A DNA stretch of 64,000 nt from Portulaca oleracea (taxonomy: Eukaryota; Streptophyta; Magnoliopsida; Caryophyllales; Portulacaceae), in the NCBI GenBank assembly GCA_029582165.1, contig CM055883.1:16090501-16154500 (forward strand), given 5' to 3'. Below the pieces are notes generated by a model. The model was given only the letters and a program-made list of their open reading frames with translations, did not search any database and had not been told where the DNA came from. The position numbers and the translations under genes are program-made. Of this stretch, positions 10,132 to 22,008 are shown one piece after another. Position 1 is the stretch's first letter; the number at the start of each line of letters is the position of its first letter.

Positions 10132-13100
10132 ATGGAACTAACTTGTCTAAATTATTATCTATGCCAAGGGATTAGCTAGGCCCGTGGAGATTCAGAATCA
10201 TTCCTCTAACAGTGTTTACAGCTTCACGAGTGGCCATAAGTAAGTGAATTATGCTTATTTTTGTTGTCAAACAAGTCATTGTGTGAAAAACTTTTGTTCT
10301 CCTTATTGCAGTGTTGATTGTTTTATTCTGCTTGTAGTTGGTTTATTTCTTACTGTTTTAGAGTTGTTTGAATCCTTACCTTGCCTTATTAACTTTGCAT
10401 TATCAAAAAAAGAGGGCAAAGCCTCTCATCTCAATAAGCATATATTTAACTAAAACATATTTTCTTGGTATGTAGGAAGCTAAGTAAAACCGTTTTACAA
10501 GAAATCCAATAGCCAACACCTATAGACTATATTTATATGCTTAATAAAACATTTTTCTAATTTGAGGCCTAATAGGCATTTCTTTATGAAGAAAATTAAG
10601 TTTTAGTATAGTAATTAAAGCAAAGGACGAAAGATTGGAATATGTATTTTACTTTTGGAATTTAAGATTGACATATATAATGTGATCACTTTGTTGCCTT
10701 GGAGACCTGCATACTCTCGCCTAAGAAAACTGAGTATCAGAAGTAAATTATGCGAAATGGGATATGTTTGGTGTACTTATCTTTTGGCTGTGTTCGACAT
10801 CAAATCAAATTATATTCTATTCACCTTTAACTTTTGTTTTATTTCTTGTGCAGGGCGCGGTGATCGCTGCCACCATCGTTCGTAATATTAGATTTTACGA
10901 TACCCACATAAAATTAGGTGAATTAATTAGCTCTTACTCTGCCCCACTAAAGTTTAATGATTCACTTAGAAAATTGATAACTTTGTTGCCTTTTTAATTT
11001 AGTTTAGGTGCATAACTTTGTTGCCTTTTTAATTTAGTTTTGTTGTGCACCGAGGGGTTGGAATTTGATGATTCAGTTGTACCCTTGCAGGATTTTCAAT
11101 TAGTGGCAGTATTGGGGGTTATGGAGTCAAGAAAGTTTGGAAAAATGAGACATTAGATTAGGTAAGTAACTAGCTCTCTCTCTCTCTCTCTACCCCTGTG
11201 CATTTTAATGATTCACTTGGGCGATTGATTACTTTGTTTCCTTGTTAATCTGATATAGTTTGTGCATTGTAGGTTTGTAAATTGATGTTTTGTGCATTCA
11301 GATTGATGTTTTGGTAAAGTAATTACTAGTTATCTATTAGAAGATTTCTGAATCTTGAGTCATCTAAAATCAATCTCTCTGAATTGTAAAATTGAGAGGT
11401 AAGATACCACATTTGACCCTTCCATATCTTGCCATGGTGGGATTTTAGACTATTGGTTTTGGTTAGGAGTAGATTATGCATTACTGTGTGCAAGATGGTG
11501 CTTGGTTCTTTCACTGGGTTTTACTTGCCACATATTCAGAAAGAGATGTATGATTTGGATACTACATGGAATTAATTTTTTCATAGAACATATGAACATG
11601 CTAATTTCATGATATTGTCTTCTTGGCATGCGATAATAGTTATGTCATATATTCTTGAGTTTTTGTAGGATAGTTTTGGGTTTCTTCATTTCCCTTATTA
11701 TCTCTGGCCTTCTATCTTATTGAAGTTGGATTTCTGAATTTTGTTTAGTTGTCCATTGGACAATCTTTTTTGCAAAAAGTACAGAAGTCGTTATTGCAGT
11801 CTGTTGTACGATCGAAACTGGATAAAAGCCCCATAACATATTGCAGATAATGGTTGTAATACGATTCCTCTACGAATGTGTTGAGTAATGTTTCAGAATA
11901 TATAATCTTATTCTGTACTTTGGGAACATTCTTCATGCACCAACTATGAAAACTTAAAAATTAGGGGGTTTTATATCTCTAATTTGAAGCTTAGGAGGTT
12001 TAGACTATCATTATTTGCAATTCAAATATGGCACGTTACATATCCAACTATTTGGGGCATTACTGTTGATATTATGATCAGTGTTTGTAATTGAGTAGTG
12101 TTTAAAACTGGTTTCAAAGTAGTGTTTTAGAAGTCTTCTTGGGTACGTATGAATCAACCACTTCATGAACTTTAGTTTACTAATTTTGGATCCTCCAGGA
12201 CTGTGCATATATGCACACAACTATAAAATGGTGATCTACTGCAAGGCAAACCTATGGTAAGTTGTCTTTTGTTACATATTTGATATTCTAAGCTCTATTT
12301 TTTAATGTTGCTTAAGTTTTAAATAAATATTTTTAATTCAAAGCATTGACAAGAACTTTCTCTAAAAGGAGCTTTTCAACTACATCCCCTTTGCTGATAG
12401 AATTCTATTTTTTACTCCTTTGGTTTCTTTAGGTTTATGCATACAATTCCTGAGACAATGTTAACATATCAATAAGACAATCACGGTTTTGTATTTTATC
12501 ACCTATTATCATACCGACAAAATGTCATTATTGTCATGGCATAATTTAATTGCTAAATATTTCTGGGGAGAGAATTTGGGGGAAGGTGTACTACTGCCTT
12601 CATTCTATTCCAAATGTGTGAGCTTGGCAATCAATCACTATTTAAAAGTTAAAACAAGTCCTTATTATATCTGGTTGATATCGTTTCTTTACTTGCAGAA
12701 TAAACTACAACAATAAGTTTATAAATTTGAGAGACATTCCTTTGTTCTACTTCAAGCTTCTGCAATTAACTTCTCTGTTTTTGTGAGTTTATTTTCAGGT
12801 CCTAAAGTGAATGGCAAGCATACTATGACATCGCTATTTCTTTGCGGATGAACTTGTATTGTTGAGTGTGAATTTGTATACATTGATTTGTATTTTTGCC
12901 AATTGATTATATTATTTAGTTTTAGATTTTTTGCATATTGTTGATTGAAAGTTAATTGTATTGTTATTAGTCGCTGAGGTAATCATTAATTTGATCTGAT
13001 GGTTTTTGGTATAATGATATTATATTGTTTATTGGTCTCTCTGGATTGTCGTCAATTGTCACTCTTGAACAAGCTTTTAAGTGCGCTTTACCACTATCTG

Positions 13101-13340
13101 AATACAATCCTTGGAGAAAGAATCCCATCTTTTGGAGAAAGAATCCCTTGGATTTGGTGTTGCAAGCTTTTTTTATTTGTGTATCTTGGTATTTATTCAT
13201 TGTTATTACATTTTGAATGGGGTTTACCATACTCATATGTGGTCTATTGTTTCGAAAAAGACATGATTTGACTGGTTGAAGTTGAGATTGTAAAACTTGC
13301 TTACTTTACTTCACGAATATACTTTGTTTAATCTAACTTT
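8995..13340 (+). other. Helitron interior without a recognisable gene
   Basis: This 4.3-kb stretch has T-rich, intron-like composition. Possible exon-like pieces lie between splice-like signals at about 10855-10918 (after TTGTGCAG) and 11092-11160 (after CCTTGCAG, before GTAAGT). I do not recognise their translations. A frame at about 9440-9550 is open but unidentified. The 9052-9112 region partly duplicates 8911-8965. Confidence 0.35.
10083..10127. repeat. 45-base T homopolymer
   Basis: An uninterrupted T run. It could be the poly(A) tail of a reverse-oriented retroelement, but no LINE or SINE body was recognised on its right. Confidence 0.9.
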
Positions 13341-13675
13341 GGGTCCACTGCGCGCATCGTGCGCATATTATGGCTAGTAACTATAAATGCTAAGCTACTA
13401 GTCTATGTTTAGTCTTTAACCATACCAAAGTTAAGTTTGTGGTAGGAAAACAATTTTGCACCTGGGCGTCCATGCCTCCGTGCGTCCGGGACACGTGCCA
13501 CTACTTCTTTCCCGTTTTTATTCTTTTTTATTTCTTTTTTAAACAATATAATGAGGCTTTTTTTAATCTAATACTTCAATACACTTTGAGTTTCTAGTCC
13601 AATTCAATTATGCTTTTTCATTTATTTATTTTTATGTTTAATTTTATTTTTAATTTTAATGTTATTGGGCCTCAA

Positions 13676-13690
13676 CCCGTGCATGCACGG
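13676..13690. other. Helitron-type terminal hairpin remnant
   Basis: CCGTGCATGCACGG forms a perfect stem like those at Helitron 3' ends in this window. The expected CTAG end is not preserved (AATAG follows about 16 bases on). A related hairpin lies at 17421-17433 beyond the solo LTR. Confidence 0.4.
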
Positions 13691-13837
13691 AGTATATTAA
13701 AATAGTTATTTTAATAAATTAAAAATATAACAGTAATTGTAGATATAATTTAGAAAGAATGAAACATTGATCATATTATCCAATGAAAACTAAACATGAC
13801 AAATTGTTCAAACACACGAGCCAACAAATTCAGATGT

Positions 13838-13842
13838 GAAAG
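13838..13842. repeat. Target-site duplication, left copy
   Basis: GAAAG, identical to 17363-17367 on the other side of the solo LTR. Confidence 0.9.
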
Positions 13843-14180
13843 TGTAAAACCCCGAAAAATTCAAAGATGTTGACCGTGACGTCGTTAGTAAAATAGGTTT
13901 GACTTCGTCATTTACTGTTGTTCGTAATGTGTTTATTTATGCTAACGCTTGAGCTCGTAGGATCGTTGAGGGGCTAACAAGGGTAGAATAGTAATTTTCG
14001 CTGGTTAATATTATTATGTGATTAATTACGTGAATATTATTTGCTATGTGATTATATGAGTATTAGTATTATTATTATTATTACTATTATTAGAATTATT
14101 GGGCTTTTGGAAAATCAGTTTTTAATGGTTTTAAATGGGTTGGGTTAGGATTAGATTGGATTAGTGGGCCTAAATTGGAG

Positions 14181-14195
14181 TATTAATATAAAAAC
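14181..14195 (+). promoter_or_regulatory. LTR TATA-like element
   Basis: TATTAATATAAAAAC sits just before the pyrimidine-rich leader. The second LTR copy has TATAAAAG in the corresponding place (44176-44183), which supports a promoter function in both. Confidence 0.5.
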
Positions 14196-14661
14196 CCCCC
14201 TAAACCCATATCAAACCCTAATCCCTCTCTCAAACCCTAACCTACAACCTCTCCTCTCTCTGCGCCCACTTGGCAGCCATGCAGCAACCACCTCGCCACA
14301 GCCGCCGGCAGCCACCACACCATTCTCTCTCTCTTTCTTTTCTCTCTTTTCCTCCCTCCCTCTCTGCTCGCGTGCACCCAGACGGTTGCCCAGCCAACCA
14401 CCACCGACGACCCTGCCGTCGTCGACGCCAGCCGCCGCCGCCTCTCCAACCCCAGTCGACCGGAGTCGCCGTCGCACGAAGGGAAACAGCCACGACCTCC
14501 TTGCTTGTCGCCGTTCGAACCCCGCCAGCCACCATTGCACCTCCGACCACCGACGCTCCAACCACCACCGCTCCGCGTCGCTTTGGCGTTATTGCCCGCC
14601 GCCGAAGATCGTCGACCACCGACCGCCGCCCAGACGTGCCCAGAAACCCCCTGCGTAAAAA

Positions 14662-14691
14662 CCCTAACCCTAACCCTAACCCTAACCCTAA
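14662..14691. repeat. Short CCCTAA tandem tract in LTR
   Basis: Five perfect CCCTAA units directly after the GC-rich leader. The unit is 6 bp, not the 7-bp CCCTAAA plant telomere unit, and the tract is conserved in degenerate form in the other LTR copy (44660-44697). It is therefore part of the LTR and not a telomere. Confidence 0.85.
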
Positions 14692-16736
14692 TATGTTCTA
14701 ACCCTTTCCTTTTCTTTTTTTTTCCTTTTTCTTTTCTTGTTTTATTTTTAAAATCTGATTTATATATTTGTAATATTAATGTTTATAAATTCTGTAATTT
14801 TTGTAGTTAGGGGAAATTATTTGTAATTGTTTTTCTTGTTGTAATTATGTGTAAATTATTAATTGTTATGTGTAATTGTATGTTGTAAATTGTAATTAGA
14901 TTAGGTTGTAATAGTTGGTTATTAGGTTTGAAAGTGGTTCTTTAATATTCTTTATATTCTTTATATGAACCTCTTTTAGACCACAATATTATTGTATGTA
15001 CGAATTTGGAAATTTATTACCTAGGTTAATTCTTGAATGTCGAGTTATTAAATCGTTATGTTCTTTATTGTTCCTTAAAAATAAATCTTGTTAAGTTTGT
15101 TAAATAAATTAGGTTGGTTTCTTGTTTATAAAACCTTAAATTCTTGATTAGTAGTTATATGTTTATTGTACTTTATTTTATATATTTCTTGTGTTCTTTA
15201 AAGGTTATTTTTGTTTAAGTTGCTAAATAAATTAGGTTGACTTAATAAAAGTACAATTCTTGTTTAGTAATTCTTGAATCTTGATGGAGTCTAGTAAAAG
15301 GGAATTAGTTGTTGGGATTCTTGATTGGTAGTTTAAATGTTTCTAAGTTCTTTATGTTTCTTTTACATGTAACCTAAGTCTTCTTGATTCTTGTTTAAAG
15401 AAACCGCATGTTTAACCACCTTTGTTTTACTTTGTGAAATTCTTTTTGTAATGTTATGATCTTATAACTAATTCATGTTTTAAAATCTTTAAAGCCTTGT
15501 TTACGTGTTTTATGTTCAAAGGAATTTTATTTCATTGTACGACTTAAGTTTTAATTAAAGTTTTTATTAAGGTGTTCTTGTTTTAGTAAGTTTACTTCTA
15601 CAAGTTTGATTGTTGAACCTAAGTTAGAGTTGAACTTTATATCTTAGACCCTAAGTATCGTTTTAAGCCCAAGTTAGAACCCCAAGACCTTTTGGTAAAG
15701 GTTAGAACCGAACTAACAAATTGTTAATAACCGTTATCGGGACAGTTTCGTTAGCACCTAAAGATCGAGTTGCCGCGGTTAGTGTAGTTGTCTTTTGATC
15801 AAACCCTTTGGAATGGAGGTTCCCTTAGATGTTAGGAACCATAGGAATTTTACGGATCGAACGTTTGATTTGTATAGCCCGAGTTATAACCGTTTTACCA
15901 GAACCTGTCAGAATTGGACCAATGGGAAAGACGGGTGTTTTTGGAGTCCTTCGGGACTGAGTTGGGCTTAACCATCAACATAGAAGTTTTAGTAGACATC
16001 CCGAGGGTTCCGAAAAGTCCAGAACCAGCCCCGTAGGATGTCGGGAAGTCGAGTTGTGACTCGTTTTATGTGAACGTTATAATCTGTCCTCTGCTTGCTT
16101 CTTTTTATAATAATTGTTGAGTGAAAATAATATGTGATCTTGTTATGTGTTTTCTTGGAGGTGTTAAGTGTAATTTCGTAAATGATAGGAACCTAAGTGT
16201 TCCTAGGGGATGGGTTAGGTAGTTAATAGTTAATACTAACTTCGTTAGAACGCGTTTTGATTAGATAATTACTTTTATTCTAGGCCCGAGTTAGTGCGAA
16301 ACATTAGTGAGCTCAATTGTGTTCTTCTTTTGCTGTGCTGTGAAGTATATCAGGTAATGTCTATGCTCTAATCCCCACCGGGATGCTCTTTAAATGTGTT
16401 TTAATGTTTTCTAATCTGTTTCGATAATTGCATCCCGAAAGGGGACTTTTGTGGAAATACGACCATCTGTTTTGATAATCTTTTTGATTCGATTGTGATT
16501 TTGGTTTACTTGAGTTGAGAAATTGGATGGTCTTTTATTCGAAGTTTTGTTAATGGTTTTGATATCTTGGGATGGTTTGACTTGAGAGTCGTGAGTTGAG
16601 TTTGAATACTGTGTAAATAATTCAAGTGGAAACGTTAAGCGGGTTTCGGGGGATAACCTGTTGTGCAGGTGTAACAATCTGCAGGGTTATGGACCAGGAG
16701 ATCAGGGCTTCCTTCCCTGATATAGGATAGTATTTT

Positions 16737-16886
16737 GATGCCTTTGGTAGGCGATATTATTTATGCCTTTGGTGGGCGATGTTCTTGATGCCTTTGGTAG
16801 GCGATGTTTTGATGCCTTTGGTGGGCGATATTATTTATGCCTTTGCTAGGCGATATTCTTGATGCCTTTGATAGGCGATGTTACTT
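16737..16886. repeat. Minisatellite inside solo LTR
   Basis: Six units of 24-26 bp built on ATGCCTTTGGTAGGCGAT, with alternating GATATTATTT and GATGTTCTT spacers. The same array is present in the two other LTR segments at 43392-43536 and 46620-46768, so it is a fixed part of this LTR family. Confidence 0.9.
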
Positions 16887-17362
16887 AAGGGATTTGGTAT
16901 CCCGCCCGCAAATTAAAATATGGATTGGATGGGTTGAGAAAACAGTATGGGATTAAAGGTTTGTAAATCGTTTGATTTGATCCCTCTCCCCAAAATGAAT
17001 TGAAATGAACTTAAACTGTTTTAAACGTTAGGGGTAGACATTATTGAGATTTCCCACTCATTTTTTTTGAAACGTTTTGTTTTCAGGTGAAGATCTAAAT
17101 GCTGGGGACGGGAATTAGAAGTGAGGACGACGAGTCTAGAAGTCCTTAAATCTTTCTATTTTGTTTTCGTTATGATGTCTTAAAGTTCTGTTTTGAGATG
17201 TTAGTAGTTACCGTTAGCAGACAGTTGTGTTTTCCTTTTTCGCCTTGTGTTCCTTGAGAATCTGGCGATGGCCAAACTGAATTTGAAGTCTTCCGCTAAG
17301 TTTTGTCTGTTAACGTTAGTTTGACTTTGACTTTTCTATAATTGAATTTCCGGGGCGTTACA

Positions 17363-17367
17363 GAAAG
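17363..17367. repeat. Target-site duplication, right copy
   Basis: GAAAG, identical to 13838-13842. Confidence 0.9.
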
Positions 17368-18449
17368 ACACAAACTGGCCCTAACTCGCCAAAAAAAAAA
17401 AAACAAACTAATGATTAACTCGTGCATTGCACGGATTGTTTAAATAGAATCTTTTTCAATTTAAAAAATTACGTGAAAAGATAAAATATACATTGTATTT
17501 TATTAGTACCAAATAAATTAAATTAAGCATAAATTTTAAACCTGTGTGACACATGGAAACTTATAAATATTAAGTTAAGAAATATTATGATAACTAATGT
17601 CAATTATAGTATAGACTTGCAATCAAGACCTACAATACCTAGTTAATCCTATAATTGGAAAAAGCATACCAACTAATGTCATTGGTAAACTAAGAATGAT
17701 ATACCTGTTATTATAGATTGTAAGTAGAACACACCAATGTGTTGGACCAACACTTCTTTTTTTTTTTTTGGGGGGGGGGGGGGGGGGCGGGGAGGCTCAT
17801 TACAGAACACCACCAAAGCCCCCACAAAAGCCAAAATCATGCCAAGAAAAGCAAATACAATCTGACACCAAGAAGGCAGCAACATTACACATAGTATGTT
17901 GCTGTTGCTATATAATTATTTACATTGGTAGAGCAACCAAGAAGACATTACACCATACAACCCTTAGTTTACACAACCCTTAATTACCAAGAAGACAACG
18001 ACATGGGGAGACAACAACCACCTAATGTAAAAAGACAATTTTCCTGACATGTCAACATTAGACAACCCTTAATTTACAGCCTACTGTCTACACCTACATC
18101 TCTCCTACTCTTTATTCTCATGAGGTGTGTACTCTGCACTTAGTCCCTTGAATCCTAGAATTAAATCGCATAACCCTTGGGTAATGGCACAACCATTCTG
18201 ATAGATCATTGTCTCAAGCAACCTCAACATCATCCTTACACACACCAATGTTATGGATATGGCACATGTATGTTATTGAAGTTGAGAGCAATACTCTCAA
18301 GTAGATACCTGTACAAAATCTCCCAAGAAAAAAAAGAAAAAAAAACCCCAAAATATAGGTCATTGTCTCACACCCACTTCAACTCCATGTCTGCCTCTTC
18401 TTACCTTTTTGACTTAAAATAAAGTGTCCAAGAATTAAGAATGGGCCAA
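17368..18449. other. Intergenic DNA
   Basis: Contains a hairpin like Helitron ends (CGTGCATTGCACG, 17421-17433) and the T/G homopolymer pair at 17757-17787. No gene was recognised. The short open frames are AT-rich and without homology I can name. Confidence 0.3.
17757..17787. repeat. T(13)G(18) homopolymer junction
   Basis: Thirteen T followed directly by eighteen G. A G run this long is unusual in AT-rich plant DNA and is a likely site of polymerase slippage or assembly error. Confidence 0.85.
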
Positions 18450-18538
18450 ATAGTTTATGAGCATTATATTATATAGATTCTTTTTATTATTTTGTAACTT
18501 TTTTCAGTACTTTTAGATACATTTTCAATAAAAATAGT

Positions 18539-18980
18539 CTATGAGCATTATAGTATAGATTTATGAGCATCCATAGTATGAATTATGAACATTACATGGG
18601 ATATGTTATGAGTGTTGGGGTTATAGTTTATGAACATTGTAGTATAGAATCATGAGCATCTACATTATAAATTATGAACATTGCATGTGATATGTTATGA
18701 GTATTGAGGTTAAAGTTTGAGTATTGTAACATAGATTTATGAACATCCACGTTTCAAATTATAAGCATTGCATAGGATACGTTATAAGTGTTGCTAAAGT
18801 TTATATGCATTGTAATATAGATTTATCAGTATTCATGTTACAAATCATGAATATTGCGTGGGATAAGTTTGTGCGTGTTGAGGTTAAACCTAGTTTATGA
18901 GTACTGTAGTATAGATTTATGATCATCCACGTTACAAATTATAAACATTGCATGCTTATGTTATGAGCACTCAAGTCAAT
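18539..18980. repeat. Tandem repeat, about 90-bp unit, five copies
   Basis: Divergent copies start near 18539, 18629, 18718, 18803 and 18897. Each reads approximately TATGAGCATTGTAGTATAGA, then TTATGAGCATCCA, an AATTATGAACATTGCATG block and GATATGTTATGAG. A partial copy precedes them near 18455. No coding potential. Confidence 0.85.
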
Positions 18981-19800
18981 AGTAAACATTGACTTTTATT
19001 GTTCGACCCGAATTCCCAAATTTGTCTAACTCGGTTTAAACTCGGTTTTGTTTGAACCCGATTGTGACATGAACCTAATCGACCGAATATTAAACCAAAA
19101 CATATCTTTCTTTCTATTGTATGAGCCCCATTTCGACTTGAATTTAGCCCCGTTCGAATTGTCTAAACTAGTCTGACTCAAAAATGAAAACAGGGTCCGA
19201 ATATTAATTTCTACTCCAAATTTTAACATTGTCAAAATTTGATCGAACAGAATTTAGTCGGACCCTGATTTTCGCCAATGCTAGTCGCTAGATGGAGATT
19301 TAAAATATAAAAAAAATAATAAGAACGGGGGAGCGCCCCTTGGGCGTTCAATGCTTTGTGCTCCTAAGAGCACATTCGGAGCACTTCCATGGCGATTTGT
19401 TGTCACCATAAGATTGAAGTGGAGCTACAAATTATTTTTGTTGGTTAATAAAAGAACATACTTGTGTTCCTAGAACATGTTTCATCTAGTGAAACACCAT
19501 TAGCTTCTTTTGATGAACATTCTAAAGTAATAGCTAGATACTCCATCTCTTCCATATTAATCGATATATTTCAAAAAATTTTATATACCAAGTTTAACTT
19601 AAAAAACTACACACATAATTATATAACACTATTTTTCAAGATGTTTTTTTTGGGATACCAAGATGTAGGTAGTGACAGAATGTGAGTAAGAGCAGTTTTT
19701 ATTGATTGAAAAAGTAAAAAGTTAACATAATTATTAAAGTTAAAATAATTAAATTAGGTATTGGAAAATGGAAAATGACAATTATTTTGGAAAAAAAAAT
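18981..19800. other. Intergenic DNA
   Basis: Apart from an imperfect repeated AACTCGG/CCCGA composition around 19010-19260 I see nothing here to annotate. Confidence 0.3.
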
Positions 19801-19808
19801 TAGTTTAA

Positions 19809-19925
19809 TCTATATAATATTAATAGTAAAGTTTATGGGTCCTGCTAAATGGAGAAAGGAGATTAACTGTTGGGATTTTGACCAATCAGAAAGTATATAA
19901 ATACTGAATTAAATTATTTTGGCAA

Positions 19926-19967
<42 letters not shown>

Positions 19968-20123
19968 CTATATCTATATAATATTAATAGTAAAGTTTGT
20001 GGGTCTCGCCAAATGGAGAAAGGAGACTAATTGTAGGAGATTAATTGTAGCGATTTCTACCATCAGTATATATACATGCTGAATTAAATTATTTGGTCCA
20101 AATATGAGTAATTATTTTGGCAA

Positions 20124-20166
<43 letters not shown>

Positions 20167-20866
20167 TAGCAACAGTAATAATAATAATAATAATAATAAT
20201 CTATATAATATTAATAGTAAAGTTTGTGGGTCCTGCTAAATGGAGAAAGAAGATTAATTGTAGGGATTTGGAGTAATCAGGAAGTAGATAAATACTAAAT
20301 TAAGTTATTTTGGTCAAAATACCAGTAATTATTTTTGAAAAATAATAATAATAATATATACTTATAATGACAATCTATGTGATACCTAGCAAATACTGCA
20401 ACTAGAGCGTTTCAAGAAGTCTCAATCAATCACAATTAAGAAAAAAATGACCCAATTTTTAATAATTTTTGATTTTATTTTCAACCGAATTTTATTATAA
20501 ACCTAAGCTGCCTGGGACTCTGATACCAATTACAGCTGTTCCATAACTGTTTTAAATTTTATTTTATTTTAGAATTAAAAAAAAACTATTACAAATCTCA
20601 TACGGCTTTGTACTTCGATAACGTTTCCAACTGTTCCATATCTATATATATCATAATAGCTAGAAATCATTGTGGGTCCCGCAAAATAGAGTTACAGTAG
20701 TGACTGTAGGGGAATTGGGCAATCATAACGTATAAAATTATAATTTTTTACTATTTTCATTTTTTAAAACTTTCAATCCAGGTTTTATTTCAAAATTAAA
20801 AGATCCAAAAAGTATCACTAATCCTTGACTATTTTGGACTCTGAATTAAATTATTTTGGTGTTGGC

Positions 20867-20926
<60 letters not shown>

Positions 20927-21171
20927 CTATATATTATAATAGAAATCATTGTGAGTCCCACGAAATATAGCCACGGGAGTGACTGTAGGGGAATTGGCCA
21001 ATCACAACGTAGAAAATTATATATATTTTTTCTATTTTCTATCTTTTTATTTTCGATCCGGATTTTATTTTAAAATTAAAAAACCCAGATAGTATCACTA
21101 ATCCTTGATTGCTTTGGACTCTGAATTAAATTATTTTGGTGCAAATAACAGTAATTATTTTGGTGTTGTCG

Positions 21172-21230
<59 letters not shown>

Positions 21231-21474
21231 TATCTATATATTATAATAGAAATCATTGTGGGTCCCACGAAATAGAGCCATGAGAGTGATTATAGGGGAA
21301 TTGGCCAATCACAACGTAGAAAATTATATTTTTTAATATTTTCATTTTTTTTTCAATTCGGATTTTATTTTAAAATTTAAAAACCAGATAGTATCACTTA
21401 TCCTTGATTGCTTTGAACTCCGAATTAAATTATTGGTGCAAATAACAGTAATTATTTTGGTGTTGACTAATAAA

Positions 21475-21534
<60 letters not shown>

Positions 21535-21962
21535 CTTCTATAATATATAATAGTGAATTTAGTGGGCCCACTTAATATAGCCACGAGAGTGAATTTAGGT
21601 ATATCCACCAATCACCTCTTCGATAATTCGATTTGTTTTATTTAGGAAAATCTGATTATTCAATTAAATTAAATTTAAATTGAGTTTACAACCCCAACTT
21701 GAACTCTAAGCCCCATGTTTTCTGTTAACAAGATTAACAACTTTTTATATTATCATAAAATTCAAAACATCCACATATATAGCAACTAACTATCTCAATC
21801 ACAACGTAGAAAATTATATTTTTTTCTATTTTCAATTTTTTTATTTTCAATCCGGATTTTATTTTAAAATTAAAAAATCAGATAGTATCACTAATCCTTA
21901 ATTGCTTTGAACTCTGAATTAAATTATTTTGGTGCAAATAACAGTAATTATTTTGGTGTTGG

Positions 21963-22008
<46 letters not shown>

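Larger units (their letters stand above)
7713..13377 (+). mobile_element. Probable non-autonomous Helitron with captured gene sequence
   Basis: The left end reads A|TCTATCTATAACC, fitting the 5' TC end of Helitrons. The right end has a hairpin (GCGCA-TCG-TGCGC, about 13351-13364) some ten bases before CTAG|T at 13374-13378, the classic Helitron 3' structure. No Rep or helicase motifs were seen inside. The interior holds promoter- and leader-like sequence at 7800-8000 with a possible short first exon (ATG at 7981, then AAG|GTAATG), a diterpene-synthase fragment at 8821..8994, a 45-base T run, and repeated intron-like sequence at 10910-11045 and 11160-11275. Pairing these two ends as one element is inferred, since Helitrons leave no target duplication. 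Confidence 0.5.
13843..17362 (+). mobile_element. Solo LTR of a Gypsy element (3.5 kb)
   Basis: The element begins TGTAAAACCCCG and ends CGGGGCGTTACA, so it has the TG...CA ends and short inverted termini of an LTR. It is flanked by a perfect 5-bp target duplication, GAAAG, at 13838-13842 and 17363-17367. No internal region or second LTR adjoins it, so it is a solo LTR left by recombination between two LTRs. A damaged relative lies at 41598..47207. That copy is preceded by sequence typical of the 3' internal end of Tekay/Del-like chromoviruses (GGGGACGAAACTTC), which suggests the family. It contains a TATA-like site, a pyrimidine- and GC-rich leader, a CCCTAA tract and a minisatellite, listed separately. 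Open frames at 14164-14810 are GC-rich leader sequence, not genes. Confidence 0.92.

Noticed and set aside
10244..10997. Open frames suggesting a membrane protein
   Set aside because: T-rich intron-like sequence within the Helitron; hydrophobicity comes from composition, and no family is recognisable.
14662..14691. Possible interstitial telomere
   Set aside because: Only five 6-bp units, embedded at a fixed place in an LTR family.
14164..14810. Overlapping GC-rich open frames on both strands
   Set aside because: They lie in the leader of the solo LTR, are Pro/Arg/Thr-rich in every frame, and do not keep a frame in the second LTR copy.
20825..21611. Asn-rich and Leu-rich open frames
   Set aside because: They are translations of (TAA)n microsatellites.
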